From Charina bottae (taxonomy: Eukaryota > Chordata > Lepidosauria > Squamata > Charinaidae), in contig JALMGJ010000004.1 in NCBI GenBank assembly GCA_023362775.1, positions 79,350,798 through 79,414,797 of the forward strand: 64,000 nucleotides of DNA, in the 5' to 3' direction. The notes beneath the pieces are model-generated. The model saw only the letters and a list, made by a program, of their open reading frames with translations, made no database searches and was not told the DNA's origin. A program made the translations under genes and the position numbers. Below, in pieces: positions 44,479 to 56,195 of the stretch; the stretch's first letter is position 1, and each line of letters starts with the position of its first letter.

Positions 44479-47400
44479 CTAGAAAAAAGAAGACAATTTA
44501 AAAATATTTGAAAACAAATCATCCCTACCTTTATTGCTTGTCATATGAAAACAGACTCTGGGTTGCTTAAAAATAATTCCAAATTATATACTTGATACTG
44601 ACATGAAGGTGACAAAAAGAATTTTAAAATGGTAATATGTAATACCTTCAAAGATTAAGCATGATGAGATACATCTGCAAACCATACAGTTGCATAAGTT
44701 ATTTGTGCAACGCTTCATTTTGTTTACATCATTGATGTAAAATTATAAATTGGAAGTTTGTTGGGGTCTGACATGTTATTTAGTGATTTATATGATTTAT
44801 AGAGCTTCCCATCTCACAACAATGACCATCATGACAGTGCAAACTCATGATGCCCCAGCTAAACACCTGAAACAAATCCACATCACCAACAGAGCTCCCC
44901 TAACTGCCTGGCCCAAAAGCCTGGAGGAGCAGCCAAGTCTTCAGAGACTTATGAAAGGGTAACAGAGTCAGGAGCATCTGGATCTCTGGGGGGATTCTGT
45001 CCATAGGGCAGGTGCAGACACAGAGAAGGCACGATTCAGGGTCCAACAAGATGGCATTGATCGATGTAAGAGAGCCAGAGCTGCCCTCCATGCTAGACCT
45101 GGTGGGGTAGGCAGAAATAATGGGGGACAGGGCCCAGAGAGCACCATGGACTCCAGATATTAAGGCATAGATACAACAGCTAATAAGGCCAACTGCTAAT
45201 TATAAAGTGCACTTCACCTACAAGTTGGTAAGGAAACTAGAGTGTTATGGGTACAGCCAGAGGCTGAAAAGCCAGTATAACTTGGCTTCCTTACTCAATT
45301 GTTTCTTGCACTATATAATAAAGGAAATCTGTCTACACATGAAATATTATTGGGATAGTTTTAGTGTCAGTATGCTAAACTTACCATGCTCTGAATGGCA
45401 GAATAAATCTGATGTGGATTATTCACCTGAAAAGGACTAACAGATAATGGAATATCACAATAAGATTCTGTATATCAATTAAAAACAAAGATGAATAAAC
45501 TCTCATAAAGTCTTGCTGTCTACTAACAATTTACACAGAATTTATTTCAATTCTTTACCACTAGACTCTTATACATCTCTACACAGCAGAAATACGCACT
45601 CAATGTGATTTAATCCTAGACAAATAAGTATGAAATAGCAGCAAACAGCTAAATGTGCGCATTTTGGAATTCCAACTTTAATGGAAATTATACAATTAAA
45701 TCCTAAGCCTATAGTCCTATGCACATATACTTATGAAAAAGCTACATCTCCGTGGCATTGGATAGACTTTTAATGTTTTGCAAATCCTTTGAAAGTGGCA
45801 TGTAGTGATTGCACATGCAGCTTCTGAGCCATATAGTGGTCTACAGGATCTTGCTGCTTTTATCAAGATGACCCCAGTAGCATTACAGTTGTACCACAAG
45901 GTGCAGTGTCACAATGCATGTACTGTATAAAAGAATAGGGGCTTTTGCCATGATGTGGTGATATTTTTCTTCCTCCCAGCTTCCGTTCCCCCCCACCACC
46001 ACCAGCACTGGACACAACTGAATGCACATTACCTGTAGGTTGATGCCTGTACATCACTATCCATATTCTGGGAAGGACTGCTTAACTCTAGGCAGTGAGT
46101 ACTCCCTGTAAATGAAACACTAAACATTTTAGGATTAAAAATGTCATTGCATTTGTATGCTTTTGTCTGAAAATGCGTATCAAATCCCAAAATTCTACCA
46201 GAATTACTATTTAGTTTATTTTGAACACTCAGTAAAAGAACAGAAACTGTCCAAAATAATTATATAAATTTTCAAAACTCATATAGGATTACAACTAATT
46301 TGCAACTTCCTTTAAATTTAAAAGAATAATTTTTATTGGGAGCAAAATATTCAGTGGTTAGTGAGAAAACAGCTATCATAGTATGCCTTTGAACATTTTT
46401 AAAAAGTCATAATCCAATGAACTGCAACATTCATTTCATAAATGACAGGGGGTTTTATATTTGTTTTTCTCAAATCATTGTTCCACATCCAAGACAAATT
46501 GTTGGAAATTTGTAATGTAATTTCAAATGCAGTTTGTTTTCTATCAGTGGCCATATATCCTGGAAGAAAACAGAAGAACCTTATATGAATCAAAACACCT
46601 CTCTATATTCTAGCCAAGGCAAATCTTATTGATGCATTTCAGTTTGTATGTTTAAGTGTCAATGCCTCTTCATTAGAAAAAAAATACCAATCTAAAACAA
46701 ATAAGCACAAAATATGCAAGAGGGAGCACAAGGCTTCTTTATGCTAGTTTTAAATAGGAAAAATAAATACAGTGTATTTTGGTTTATCTTTCAGGAATTA
46801 TTTACATGTAATTTTAATAGGATTCCTGAATAGTGCTATTATCTGACCTGCCTGAAAGAAGGGAAACAACTGGGGAAAGTTTGAACAAAACTCATATGGG
46901 GTATGAATTCTATGACTTGGGAAAAAATGATCTGGCAAACCACCTATTTAAGAATGGATCAAAGCACTAATTTAGAAATAAGGGATTATTATAAAGGAAT
47001 TTACTGTGATACTTTTCTCAGTATAGAAATAAAAAATGCATCTAGTATCAAATCACTCTACTTACTCTAGCAGAGATGAAATTTCTTGCTACCTTCTTGA
47101 AAGGGAATGAATATTAAAGGACAGAAATGTAGTTCATCAGTTTATCATTTGTTTAAAAAACATTAATTCAGTAAATGGACCCAATAGTACAGAAAAATAT
47201 ACTTGGTCATAGCAGAATTTTGTTTGACACATTATTTCATGTGTCAGGATTTTGAGGACATTTACATTCCATACAGATCTCTTGAGTTTTTATGAAATAC
47301 TATTGGTAGGTAACTAAACCTACCAAACCGATATTGAACTTTAATTGGTCTTCCATATAAACGAATCCCATTCAGCAAAGCTATAGCATAAGGCACTGAC

Positions 47401-50400
47401 TCAGTGTGTTTAAAGCAGACAAATCCAAAAGTCTTGGGGTTTCCATCTTTGTCCTTGCATATGGTGACTTTCGATACCGGTCCAGCCTGCAAGAAACTTA
47501 AAATTTATTTTCTTATAATTCCCATATAGGAAACAGATTACTTACTGATTCAAAGACTTGATGGACCTTATTCTACTAATGTAACCATTTTTCTTTTGTG
47601 CACAAAGGTAATGCACTGTAATTTTCCTTGTATGTTCACAGCTTACTTAAATATCTCTTGTTTTATTTTGTTATAGGCATAACAAAATGGACTTGATCAA
47701 GTATCAAAGCAGTTAAAGAATTCTTAACAAGTATACAATTTAATTAAAAATGCACAACAAATAGTAGCCTCCTATTCAAACAAAGCAAACATATACTGTA
47801 GTCAAATATAAGACATATCCAAAGTAAATATAGATTTAATAATATTAATATATCATATTTATTAATATTTATATATAATATATAATATTTTCTATGCTGG
47901 ATTGGCAATCAATAGAAAGCTTGACATTCTGACAATCTTATAGGTATAAATACCATAGACAAATAGACAGCCAAATAAAAATTATTTTTATAATCTAATT
48001 CACTATTTCCTCAGATACAAATGCTGTATATAATCCAGCAGAATGAGAAATGATGATAACTAGCATCGTGGAGAGACGAGCTTAGACTGACAGTCAGTGT
48101 TGGTGCATTTACAGTAGAGGAAGATTTGGTTGTTATTTTGTATTGCTAAGAATAAAGGTAAAGGTTCCCCCTGCACATTTGTGCAGTCATGTCCGACTCT
48201 AGGGGCCGGTGCTCATCTCCGTTTGTTAGCTGAAGAGCCAGCATTGTCCAAAGACACTTCCACAGTCATGTGGTCGGCATGATGCCCGCGGAACGCTGTT
48301 ACCATCCCACCGAAGTGGTACCTATTCATCTACTTGCATTTGCATGCTTTCGAATTGCTAGGTTGGCAAGAGCTGGGGCGAATGCAGGAGCTCACCCCGT
48401 CACAAGGGGCTAGGGATTCGAACCTCCAAACGTGCGATCTTCCGATCAACAAGCCTGGTGTCTTACCCGCTGAGCCACCACGCCCCCATTGCTAAGAATA
48501 GTTTCAATGAAATGGTAAAACCTTATGAGAGCATTCACTGCTGTGCATAGGCATGTCTTTTATGATATTTATCAATTTGTTGAATTCTTAGGAAGTTGCA
48601 GATACAACTGAAAACATGTTAAATGGCAGTGATGAAGAAGGAAGAGGAAAACAAGGAAGTTTATCTAGAATCAATGGTAGGACTGTAAAAATATATTATT
48701 CCTTCTTTGTTGTTATTGTTAAACTAAATTTTCCTTTTTCTTGGAAAATTAAATCTACCAGTAGATATAATTATGTGGACATTGGGGTACATTAATTATA
48801 ACTTCTTCAGATAGTAGCTTGTAAGCAGTCAAAAGCTAAATGCATATGAAGTGCCTACTTTGTTGAATTAATTCCAGATCTGATTCTTACTGATATGACA
48901 ATGAAAGCTTATAACAAAAGAGAAAAAAATCTTAGATATTTTATAGTATTTAGTACTGACAAAATACTCAATGTTTATACTCAGTGTTACAGCTGTACTT
49001 TTATTTTTAATTATATTTTATATGCAGAAAGAAAAAAAGAAAAAAATTACATAATAATTTAACTAATGGGATACAATTAAATTATGAATATTTATGAATA
49101 TTTAGGTCAGTTTACTAATGTTAGTAAAATGGGAAATTAAAATGTATAAACTACTATGCATAATCCAAATGTATAAATTACCATCCAATCATGACTTCTG
49201 GTTGTAAATGCTTCTTGAAATACAGGGAAAAGTTCTTTAGACAATTATAACTTACACAGACTGGATATCCCCCCAATCTTTCAAAATTATTTTTTTTGTA
49301 ATTATAAAAGCATCCAATATCCACTTTTACTATCCTCCTCTTAATTTCAAAACAATGGGTAATTCAAGAGAACATGAAAATCACAAAAAATACCCGCCTT
49401 CCAGAATAAAATTAAATATGTGAAATTTAATTCCACACAAAGGAACCACTATTGTACAAGACTATGTTATATTGAACCAATGTTGTGTTTTGAGCACTGT
49501 ATGTCCAACAATTAGGTAATCCCACCAATTTCTTCCCCCCCAAAAAATCATGTGTCTAGTAAATATAATCTTTGTTGAATTAATAGCATGTTTAAATCTA
49601 TAAACGTGACATAGATACCAAAATGCTTCCACTGATATTCAGGCATTAGACATTCCAACTTCTTTTTACCATGGTCCTGATGCCCTTGAACAAGTAATCA
49701 GTGTATTCTAACACTATTTATAAATGATTGTTACATTCATATTATTTTGTAAAGATGTTAAGTCCTCTGGTATTAAAGAAATGCTAAAGGACTTAGTGGC
49801 TGCTGGCCAATATCTAGACATCAAAGAATGTTTAACTGAAAATGCTGATGCTCTGCACTTTTTGACAAATCCTGTTTATGTTGCAACTCCTAAATATTAA
49901 TCTAATCCTACAAATGTATCTAGATATACAGTATATTGTCTACTCTGCCCTGGTTCTCCAATAAAATGATTATCTCGCTATTTTCAAGATTTGATTCCAC
50001 CATAATTTTAATTTAACATGATAATTAAGGACCAAATTGGGCATCAACAATTTGGACACCTCTTCTAAATTGGAGGCTGTTCAGGTCCATTTATTGTAGA
50101 AAATACAATTACACATTTTAAATAATTCTATTTTTCCAAGATCGATGGAGCCAACAACTTCCCATTTAGAAGAGGTGTCAAATTTACTGATTTGAAGAGG
50201 AAACATTCCATTTATTATTTGTAGGTGAAAAACAAAGAAAGACTTTTAGTATAAACTTAAGTTTGGAAAGTTAAAATTTTCTTCTCTCATAATTGAAGCT
50301 TCCTAATTTAAAAATGAAAGGAAGAAGTTTACAAAATACTGTAAACCTCTGAGTATTGCCTTAAATTTCTAAAAACACAGGAATAGAGAAATAGCCACAT

Positions 50401-52786
50401 ATATATCACCCATGACAAATATTGATTTTCATTTATTTTAGGTACTGATTTTTCCCTACAGTTTCAATTTAAATGAGGGCCATCTATCCAAATATGTTAT
50501 TTAATCATAGAGATAAATCTTCAGTTAATTTCAGCCAAAGTTAAATGATTGCCTTTAGGCACTATCAAAACTTTGCAGGAAAAAAAATCATGGCTTTGGC
50601 AACTTAGTAGCTGTTAGAGAGATCAATTCAAATTTAGACCAATCAATATTACATTCATTAAGTATCAATTAATGTTATTATGAAACATTCAGATTTATTT
50701 ACCAGAACTGAATGTTTATTAAGTAGAATTGAGTGTGTTACAAAATCTGGGAAATAAATATCAACAGATATAAATCTCACCAGTTTAGCCAATAGCACAT
50801 GCTAAATAAATAAAAGTTAAATAGCATATGCTAAATCAAACCATAAAGGTAAGAGAGAATAATTCTGTCACATTAATTTCCCCAGTAAAAATCAATTACA
50901 GTTGTAAAAATCAATTTTTACTCATTTGAGTTTCTGGAGAAGAATAAAGAACTATAGTTCATTTTTAATTCTATAGCTCACATCTAATTCTTAAAGCACT
51001 ACAAAAAAGAGGTATTGGCAATAGTTTTTATCAAATCCTTTCCTGAAATAATGAATTCATTACAGCAGGATCCATCTCAGTGTTATTTAAATCTATAGTT
51101 TCCGCGTTACAGTTCTATTAATTTCTTAGAATTACGATTTAAAAAAATTTTTTTTTAACACAATCAACATTTCCAAGCAAAATTCAGTTTGTTTAATCCC
51201 CACTCCTAGGAGAGATAAAATTTTAGAGAAAAAAAAACACATTTCCACTCTTCTACTCTGGATTGCCTACTGAAGGTGATGAACTTCTTCAAAGGTAGGA
51301 AGTAGAAAATCAAACATTCTGAGGCTTTTTCTTTTAAACATGTAGATTCTTCCTGTTTATAAAGAAATAAATAAAAAATCTGCTGAAGCAAACTACATAC
51401 ACAGCTAGGGCTTTAAAATACAAATAACCCAATTTAAAAATATTTTTTTTCACCAGGAGTAACATATAAAAAAGCTGTATTGGGTAGATTAAGTCAAGAA
51501 TGAGATATTTACGTGGTCAGAAGTACTATTATATGAAGAAAAGCAAGCACTTTTTAGACTCTGTCCATTTAAGAAACTGTTTATCAAATTTAATTGCAAG
51601 AAAAAAAGAATAAAATTTAAATGATGTTCAAGCCTGATTAATATGCCCAATACAATTTCAGTGTGTTACTTGGAAGAGGAACTGAACTCACAACTTCTCC
51701 ACTGCTCAATATTTTTCATTTGCACTTTACTACTGAAGTTCTTAACATTTCTATATTTATGAGAAAACAATTTCAAGTTAAGTAGCTAAATGAAAGAAGG
51801 GACTCAAGAGGACAAACTGCACAAGAAGATATTTTTCCGGTACAGTAATAGCACAGAGACTGACACACAAGCCAATTAAAGGAACTCAAATAAAATGTAT
51901 AAACCTAAACACAAAAGAATATTAGAAAGTAACACCCCCCATTTATTCTGAATGTATTGTTAAGGATGGGATAATATAGAAATAATAAATTATGAGTAAA
52001 TATGACTGCTTATAAACTCATATTCCTCCTAACAGACTACAATATATGTTCCTTCCAAAACGTTTCACCTGTCTAGTATGTTATTATTAAACAAGCAGAA
52101 GTCCCACAAATCTACTAGTACTCCGTTGTGGTTTTTCTCTTTACGTTTCTAAATCACTTCGATCTTGATTCTAAGCCATCATAAATATTTATCATAAAAT
52201 TGATGCATAAAATAAAATAAACCTTGTTCCAAGCATATCCAACTAAAATTTAAAAAAACGCTTTTCCAGTACAGTATCTCACATATATGGCATAAATTAT
52301 ATTCTAGATTTGACTTGCAGGGAGAACAAGTCAACTACTGCAAAGGTGCCTTCTCTGACAACATTCAGCTGCAGTAAAAACAACGAAGTCCTGTGACAGA
52401 CTTCAGACTGTACTGTGGCATAAGGTTTTATGAAATTGTTATTGCCGTACGTTTTCTTAAAAAAAACGTTTTGCTATTAAATTAAATGGGAGGATGGTGC
52501 GAGAAGGAATCTTCCCGCCCCAACATCCCGCCGCTGAAGCAGCCCCTCAAATTCCACCCCTTGACGCCACTGCGTACTTGCAACGCGGGCACGTGCTTCT
52601 CCGGTTCCGGTGGCTTTGCGAGTCACGCCCACCCTCCCCTGACACACCCACCTCCCACAGGACCCGCCTCACCCGCTCTTGTACCTGCAAGAAAAGCTCG
52701 TAGAGAATTTCCTCCTGCACGCGACTCTCCAAATTGCCCACGAAAAGGGTCCGGTCGGGCTCGTCCGCCCTTCTTTGGGTTGCCAT
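44197..52786 (-). CDS. RBM11: RBM11, RRM splicing regulator, five exons
   Basis: CDS on the - strand = complement(join(44197..44478, 45385..45436, 46033..46105, 47324..47486, 52685..52786)), 223 residues in frame. The N-terminal RRM has RNP2 LFVGNL (14-19) and RNP1 KTFGFVCF (52-59), followed by LLNGIRLYGRPIKVQYRFG as in RBM7/RBM11. The C-terminal exon has the VTYNPMGQPFPYSQMAPPP region and a lysine-rich KRKR/RKKRKKK end, which fits RBM11 rather than RBM7. Human RBM11 is about 281 residues, so the middle is shorter here. Exons 1, 2 and 5 are firm; exons 3 and 4 are assigned by splice sites, phase and weak similarity. Nuclear RNA binding is inferred from family. Confidence 0.9.
44800..45160 (+). 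repeat. Degraded interspersed repeat in RBM11 intron 4
   Basis: AAGCCTGGAGGAGCAGCCAA, CTCTGGGGGGATTCTGTCCA and GGGCAGGTGCAGACACAGAG recall the GGAAGAGCCAGGTCTT-type amniote repeat. Family not certain. Confidence 0.35.
45385..45436 (-). CDS. RBM11: RBM11 exon 4 (5' border uncertain)
   Basis: Donor ATG/GTAAGT. The product SPFQVNNPHQIYSAIQSM aligns loosely with the FPINNTSLPQEYF-type segment of human RBM11. An acceptor at GTTAG/T keeps frame with exon 3. A more conventional acceptor ATACAG/AATC (exon start 45467) leaves SYCDIPLSV open in the same frame but does not match the exon 3 phase. Confidence 0.55.
46033..46105 (-). CDS. RBM11: RBM11 exon 3
   Basis: Acceptor TTTACAG, donor ACAG/GTAATG, 73 nt. 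Encodes GSTHCLELSSPSQ to ASTYR, similar in position to the GSSRSSEP to NYR segment of human RBM11. Serine-rich. Confidence 0.65.
46106..47323. other. RBM11 intron 2
   Basis: AT-rich intron sequence; no repeat or further exon recognised. Confidence 0.5.
47324..47486 (-). CDS. RBM11: RBM11 exon 2
   Basis: Acceptor TTGCAG, donor TTTG/GTAGGT. Encodes AGPVSKVTICKDKDG through QYRF, the main part of the RRM including RNP1. Confidence 0.96.
48154..48487 (-). mobile_element. Sauria-type tRNA-derived SINE in RBM11 intron 1
   Basis: Full copy on the - strand with A box, B box (GGTTCGAATCCC) and ACCTTTA tail. Exact 12-bp target duplication ATTGCTAAGAAT at 48142-48153 and 48488-48499. Confidence 0.93.
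48592..49900 (+). CDS. Unidentified gene, last two coding exons, antisense in RBM11 intron 1
   Basis: Exon A 48592-48676 (acceptor GAATTCTTAG, donor AATG/GTAGGA) encodes EVADTTENMLNG, SDEEGRGKQG, SLSRIN and one base. Exon B 49755-49900 (acceptor TTTTGTAAAG) completes that codon as Asp and continues VKSSGIKEMLKDLVAAGQYL, DIKECLTENADALHFL, TNPVYVATPKY, then TAA. Phases match (1 to 1) and an AATAAA follows 59 bases later. Composition (acidic serine-rich stretch, then an amphipathic helical C-terminus) looks like protein, not random frame. I do not recognise the family. Upstream exons are not established; 43338-43387 is one weak candidate. It could be a real gene, a relic of one, or a retained-intron retrocopy. 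Confidence 0.6.
49959..49964 (+). terminator. Polyadenylation signal of the unidentified gene
   Basis: AATAAA located 59 nt after the TAA of exon B. The position suits a short 3' UTR. Confidence 0.5.
49965..52484. other. RBM11 intron 1, AT-rich
   Basis: Low-complexity A/T-rich intron with no mobile element ends that I can name. Confidence 0.5.
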
Positions 52787-52980
52787 ACTCGTGACCAGCA
52801 GCCCCGCCGGCTGAGAGTTCTGGATTAGGAGCGGGAAGCCGGGGAAAGGGGAGGGGCTACCGGGGAGAGCGCAGGAGGCCGTAAAGCGCAGGGGAAACGC
52901 GACTATACGGTAAAAAGCTTCCAGGACTACCAGTGCGCTTTGCGACGATGCCGGAGGAGGCACGTTAGTTGGAGTGCGGA
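52490..52980 (-). promoter_or_regulatory. RBM11: RBM11 CpG-rich promoter, exon 1 and intron 1 start
   Basis: Abrupt GC- and CpG-rich block in otherwise AT-rich sequence, centred on the RBM11 start codon. No TATA box. Typical of a CpG-island promoter. LIPI is divergent from RBM11 in human, so this island could in principle be shared, but no + strand coding exon adjoins it. Confidence 0.7.
52685..52786 (-). CDS. RBM11: RBM11 exon 1
   Basis: ATG at 52786-52784, donor GCAG/GTACAA. Encodes MATQRRADEPDRTLFVGNLE and ends EEILYELFLQ, in phase 0 with AGP of exon 2. Confidence 0.95.
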
Positions 52981-53367
52981 AGCGGGTTAAGGTAGCACTT
53001 TCTGTACTAAAATCACTTTCTCAGATGTAAGAGGCAAAGTGGTGTGTGTGTATAAATATATAAATAAAAACTTTTTCAGATGTAGGAGGCAAATTGGGGT
53101 GTGTATACTCTCTCTCGCCCAAGGACACACACACACACGGAGAACGGTGCATGGGCTGCCATCATGTGGCAAATCCTGATACTGCAGTGTTATCTATTAA
53201 GACCGAATTGTCCATGTTAGATTTATCCAGATGGAACTCTCCGGGTGGTTATATATTAGCAAAACTGTTTTTTTTAATACTTGGGCAAGTAATTTAAGAG
53301 AAATTTACTTTTTAGTTCAGTTTGGTTCAGTTTCATAGCAGTTTCTTGGAGCAATATGACAATGCTA

Positions 53368-53412
<45 letters not shown>
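53368..53412 (+). repeat. (GAT)n microsatellite
   Basis: Uninterrupted GAT run. It is followed near 53478-53550 by the complement of a squamate SINE tail (CACAGG-type AACAACCCTGTAAGGTGGCT). Confidence 0.9.
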
Positions 53413-53787
53413 AATATTTTTATCCCACCTTTTTTATATATAACTCAATGCGGTGAATATTTCTAATACTCTGCCTCCTATTTTCCCCACACGAACAACC
53501 CTGTAAGGTGGCTTGGGCTGAGAGAGAGTGACTGTCTCTAACATTTTCTGAAGCATAAGCAGATCTATTTACACTAACAGTGTGTGCACATATATGTTAT
53601 TGGAGTTTATTTTACATATTTAATCTAACTTGACAGTATCTACTTAAACATCCTAAGCAACTAATACCTTCTTTAAATGACACAACAGAATGATGGATTA
53701 CAGAATAGCCTTTTGCTATCAAACAAAAGCCATCTGATTATACGTCTTCATTCAACATTACATTCAAATGTCACTGAAAATCTAGAC

Positions 53788-54107
53788 CAGAGCTTTCCAA
53801 ACTTTTCATGTTGGTGACACACTTTTTAGACATGCATCGTTTTGTGACACACTCTTACAGCAGGGCACAAGGCAGGCACTAGGACCTGCATGGAATCACA
53901 GCAGGTTTGGAGGCAGCAAGGCACAAGGCAGGCACTAGGACCTGCACAAAATCCTGGCAGGCCAGGTTTGGAGGCAGCAAGGCACAGGGCAGGCACTAGG
54001 GCCTGCGTGGAATCCTGGCAGGACTCGGAAGCAGCAGCAGCCGTGACACACCCAGACACTGCAGCCAACATAGTAACGTGTCCTGACACACAGTTTGGAA
54101 AGCTCTG
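53788..54107. mobile_element. hAT-type MITE, copy 1
   Basis: 320 bp between CAGAGCTTTCCAAACT and its complement AGTTTGGAAAGCTCTG. The 8-bp flanks ATCTAGAC and ATCTAAAC differ by one base, the duplication length of hAT elements. The interior is a short minisatellite with units built on GGCAGGCACTAGGACCTGC and GGAGGCAGCAAGGCACA. No coding capacity. Confidence 0.9.
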
Positions 54108-54115
54108 ATCTAAAC

Positions 54116-55088
54116 AGCTTGGTTGTAAGAGCTGCTGTTGCATCAGTACTTACCCTTTTTGCAGCCCATGGAGTCCCCTTTAATTGCTGAAATCTAAAGG
54201 CAGAGTTTCCTTGCTTTTTGAAACAGAAAACAAACCCTGTATCCCATGTGTGTATCGAAAAACTGAATATGCCTCCCAGGTTAGATTCTCCCATTAACAC
54301 AAATCAAGGCAAATACTTCACTTTTCTGTCCTCGACTGAATCAATGCAAAATTTATTAACACATTTTTTAGGTTCCATTCACAAAAAACAGTATTAAGCC
54401 AACAGAAGTACCTGCTGTAGTCCCTTTGAAGCTGTTTAATTGGAAAAATGCTTGTCACTTCTGTGCATGACCAACTCCTGGAAAAGGGCAGGTCTTTCTA
54501 GGAACTGTCAAAACTGCAACCAATTGACAAAACACAAAGTTGGTTGTGAAATTGACAACCAATTGTGCTATCTGTACCAGGAATTCAACTCTCTGTAAAC
54601 TTACCTTTTTACTATAACAATATTGTATTTTCTCTGCAACTTGGAACTTGATGATCATTCTCAAAATAAACTATTGGCCTTCTTGGTTTTAAGCTCTGTT
54701 CTTCTTCTATGACAGTTAAATATTGTGTTTCCCCTTAAGTCGTCTTCTCTCCAGATTGAACATCCCAAATTCTCCCAATCTGTCTCCATATGGCATGGCC
54801 TCACATCTTTGTCATCTCCTCTTTGTCATTTTTCTCTGAACCTGTTCTAACCAATCAGCCTTTTGGAAATGTGCTTAGAACTGTACAGTATTAAGGCATC
54901 AGTTGGATGACAGAGACATGAGAGTAAAGAGACATGAGCGTAAAGAAGTGATTGCACCATCTGAGACCACCTTGTTGTGTCGAAGTGGGAGTTGGGTATG
55001 TCAGCAGAAAAAGGAAAGTAAACAAATTGTTGCAAGAGTGATACTTAAGAATTGTGTGTGGTAAAAAAAAAAAGGTTAAATTTTATTA
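54116..55088. other. Spacer, nothing recognised
   Basis: Non-coding sequence; no domain or repeat border seen. Confidence 0.4.
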
Positions 55089-55320
55089 ATGCTGAATGAA
55101 TGTGGATTGAAAACCAAAGAAGAAGCACGAGTACAGGGCGAAAAGGAGAAAAGAGCTAAAAGGAAGGCACGTCAGGCAAACCCTCATCATGACCGTCTCC
55201 CACCCGGAAACCTATGCCCTCATTGTGGGAGGTTGTGCGGATCCAGAATTGGCCTTTATAGCCACTTACGGATCCACCGTTAAAATTTTACCTTTGGAAG
55301 ACAATCTTACTCGGCTACGA
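55089..55320 (+). mobile_element. LINE-like 3' fragment with C2H2 motif
   Basis: Open frame ending CPHCGRLCGSRIGLYSHLRI then HR and a stop. A CxxCGR-C-SRIGL-SH-R motif as the last residues is common in vertebrate LINE-type ORFs. The following GGAAGACAATCTTACTCGGC and GATGATGATGACAAA resemble a LINE 3' UTR. Family uncertain. Confidence 0.5.
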
Positions 55321-56182
55321 GTGATCGCCAATGATGATGACAAAATACAAGTATTTTGAGAGGGTTTCATCATGTAGAGAGAATGAAGGATTGGATTGCA
55401 AAACAATATATGAATGAAGAGGTTGAGAGGAAGGAGTAGACTAAGAAAGTTGTGACTGAATGGAGTTGATGAGGTTCTCAAAAGGAAAGGTAAGAAGTTT
55501 AAAGAACAAAAGGCAATGTATGAATGGTTGTATGATCCTGGTAGAAGGGTGGTTTGCAACATTTGAATGGTGTGGAGAGGTCTACTGAATATAGCTTTAG
55601 CTATATTTCCTTTTATTATCTTACTTTTTTTGCCAAATAAATAAGAAAAGATAGAGCCTGAGGCTAAGGACTGCAAGGACTGGATTTATCTACTTCTGAC
55701 AAGCCATGGGAAGCTATGGAATCCATTGCATGTAAAAGAAGAAACTGTTGATACTGTATTTTGGTACTTTCTACTTTTGAGATGGACACCGGTATGATTG
55801 TAAAATACATTATATCAATATGTAACCCTATCAGGATTAACCTCTGAAGAATATTAGTTTGATCCTTCAGGAGCTGGCTGTAGGAATTTTTTATTAAAAC
55901 TTCCACTGTGATTCAGGCAGTGACAGTATTAGAGACTCAGAAACTTTCTCTTTTCAAGGTCATCTTATTTAATGCTTTGGAATAATCAGAGTTTTGTTCA
56001 CTTCATGGTTAATTAACCTGACCTTACATCTGTTCTTTCTCTTAGGCAGCAGTATTCTAATAATTAAAGCACAAAACAAATACTTTGGCTAAAATTTTTA
56101 AAAAGTCCTGAAATTTATTCATTTTGAATAACAATAATTGAATAGATGGAAATTTTAAATTGAAATTCTACAGCCATCAAAA
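55321..56182. other. Spacer, nothing recognised
   Basis: Purine-rich stretch with no identified element, ending at the L1 target site. Confidence 0.35.
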
Positions 56183-56195
56183 ATTTTAGGAAGCC

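Noticed and set aside
53826..54300. - strand frames over the hAT MITE minisatellite
   Set aside because: They only translate the tandem units and are interrupted at the element borders.
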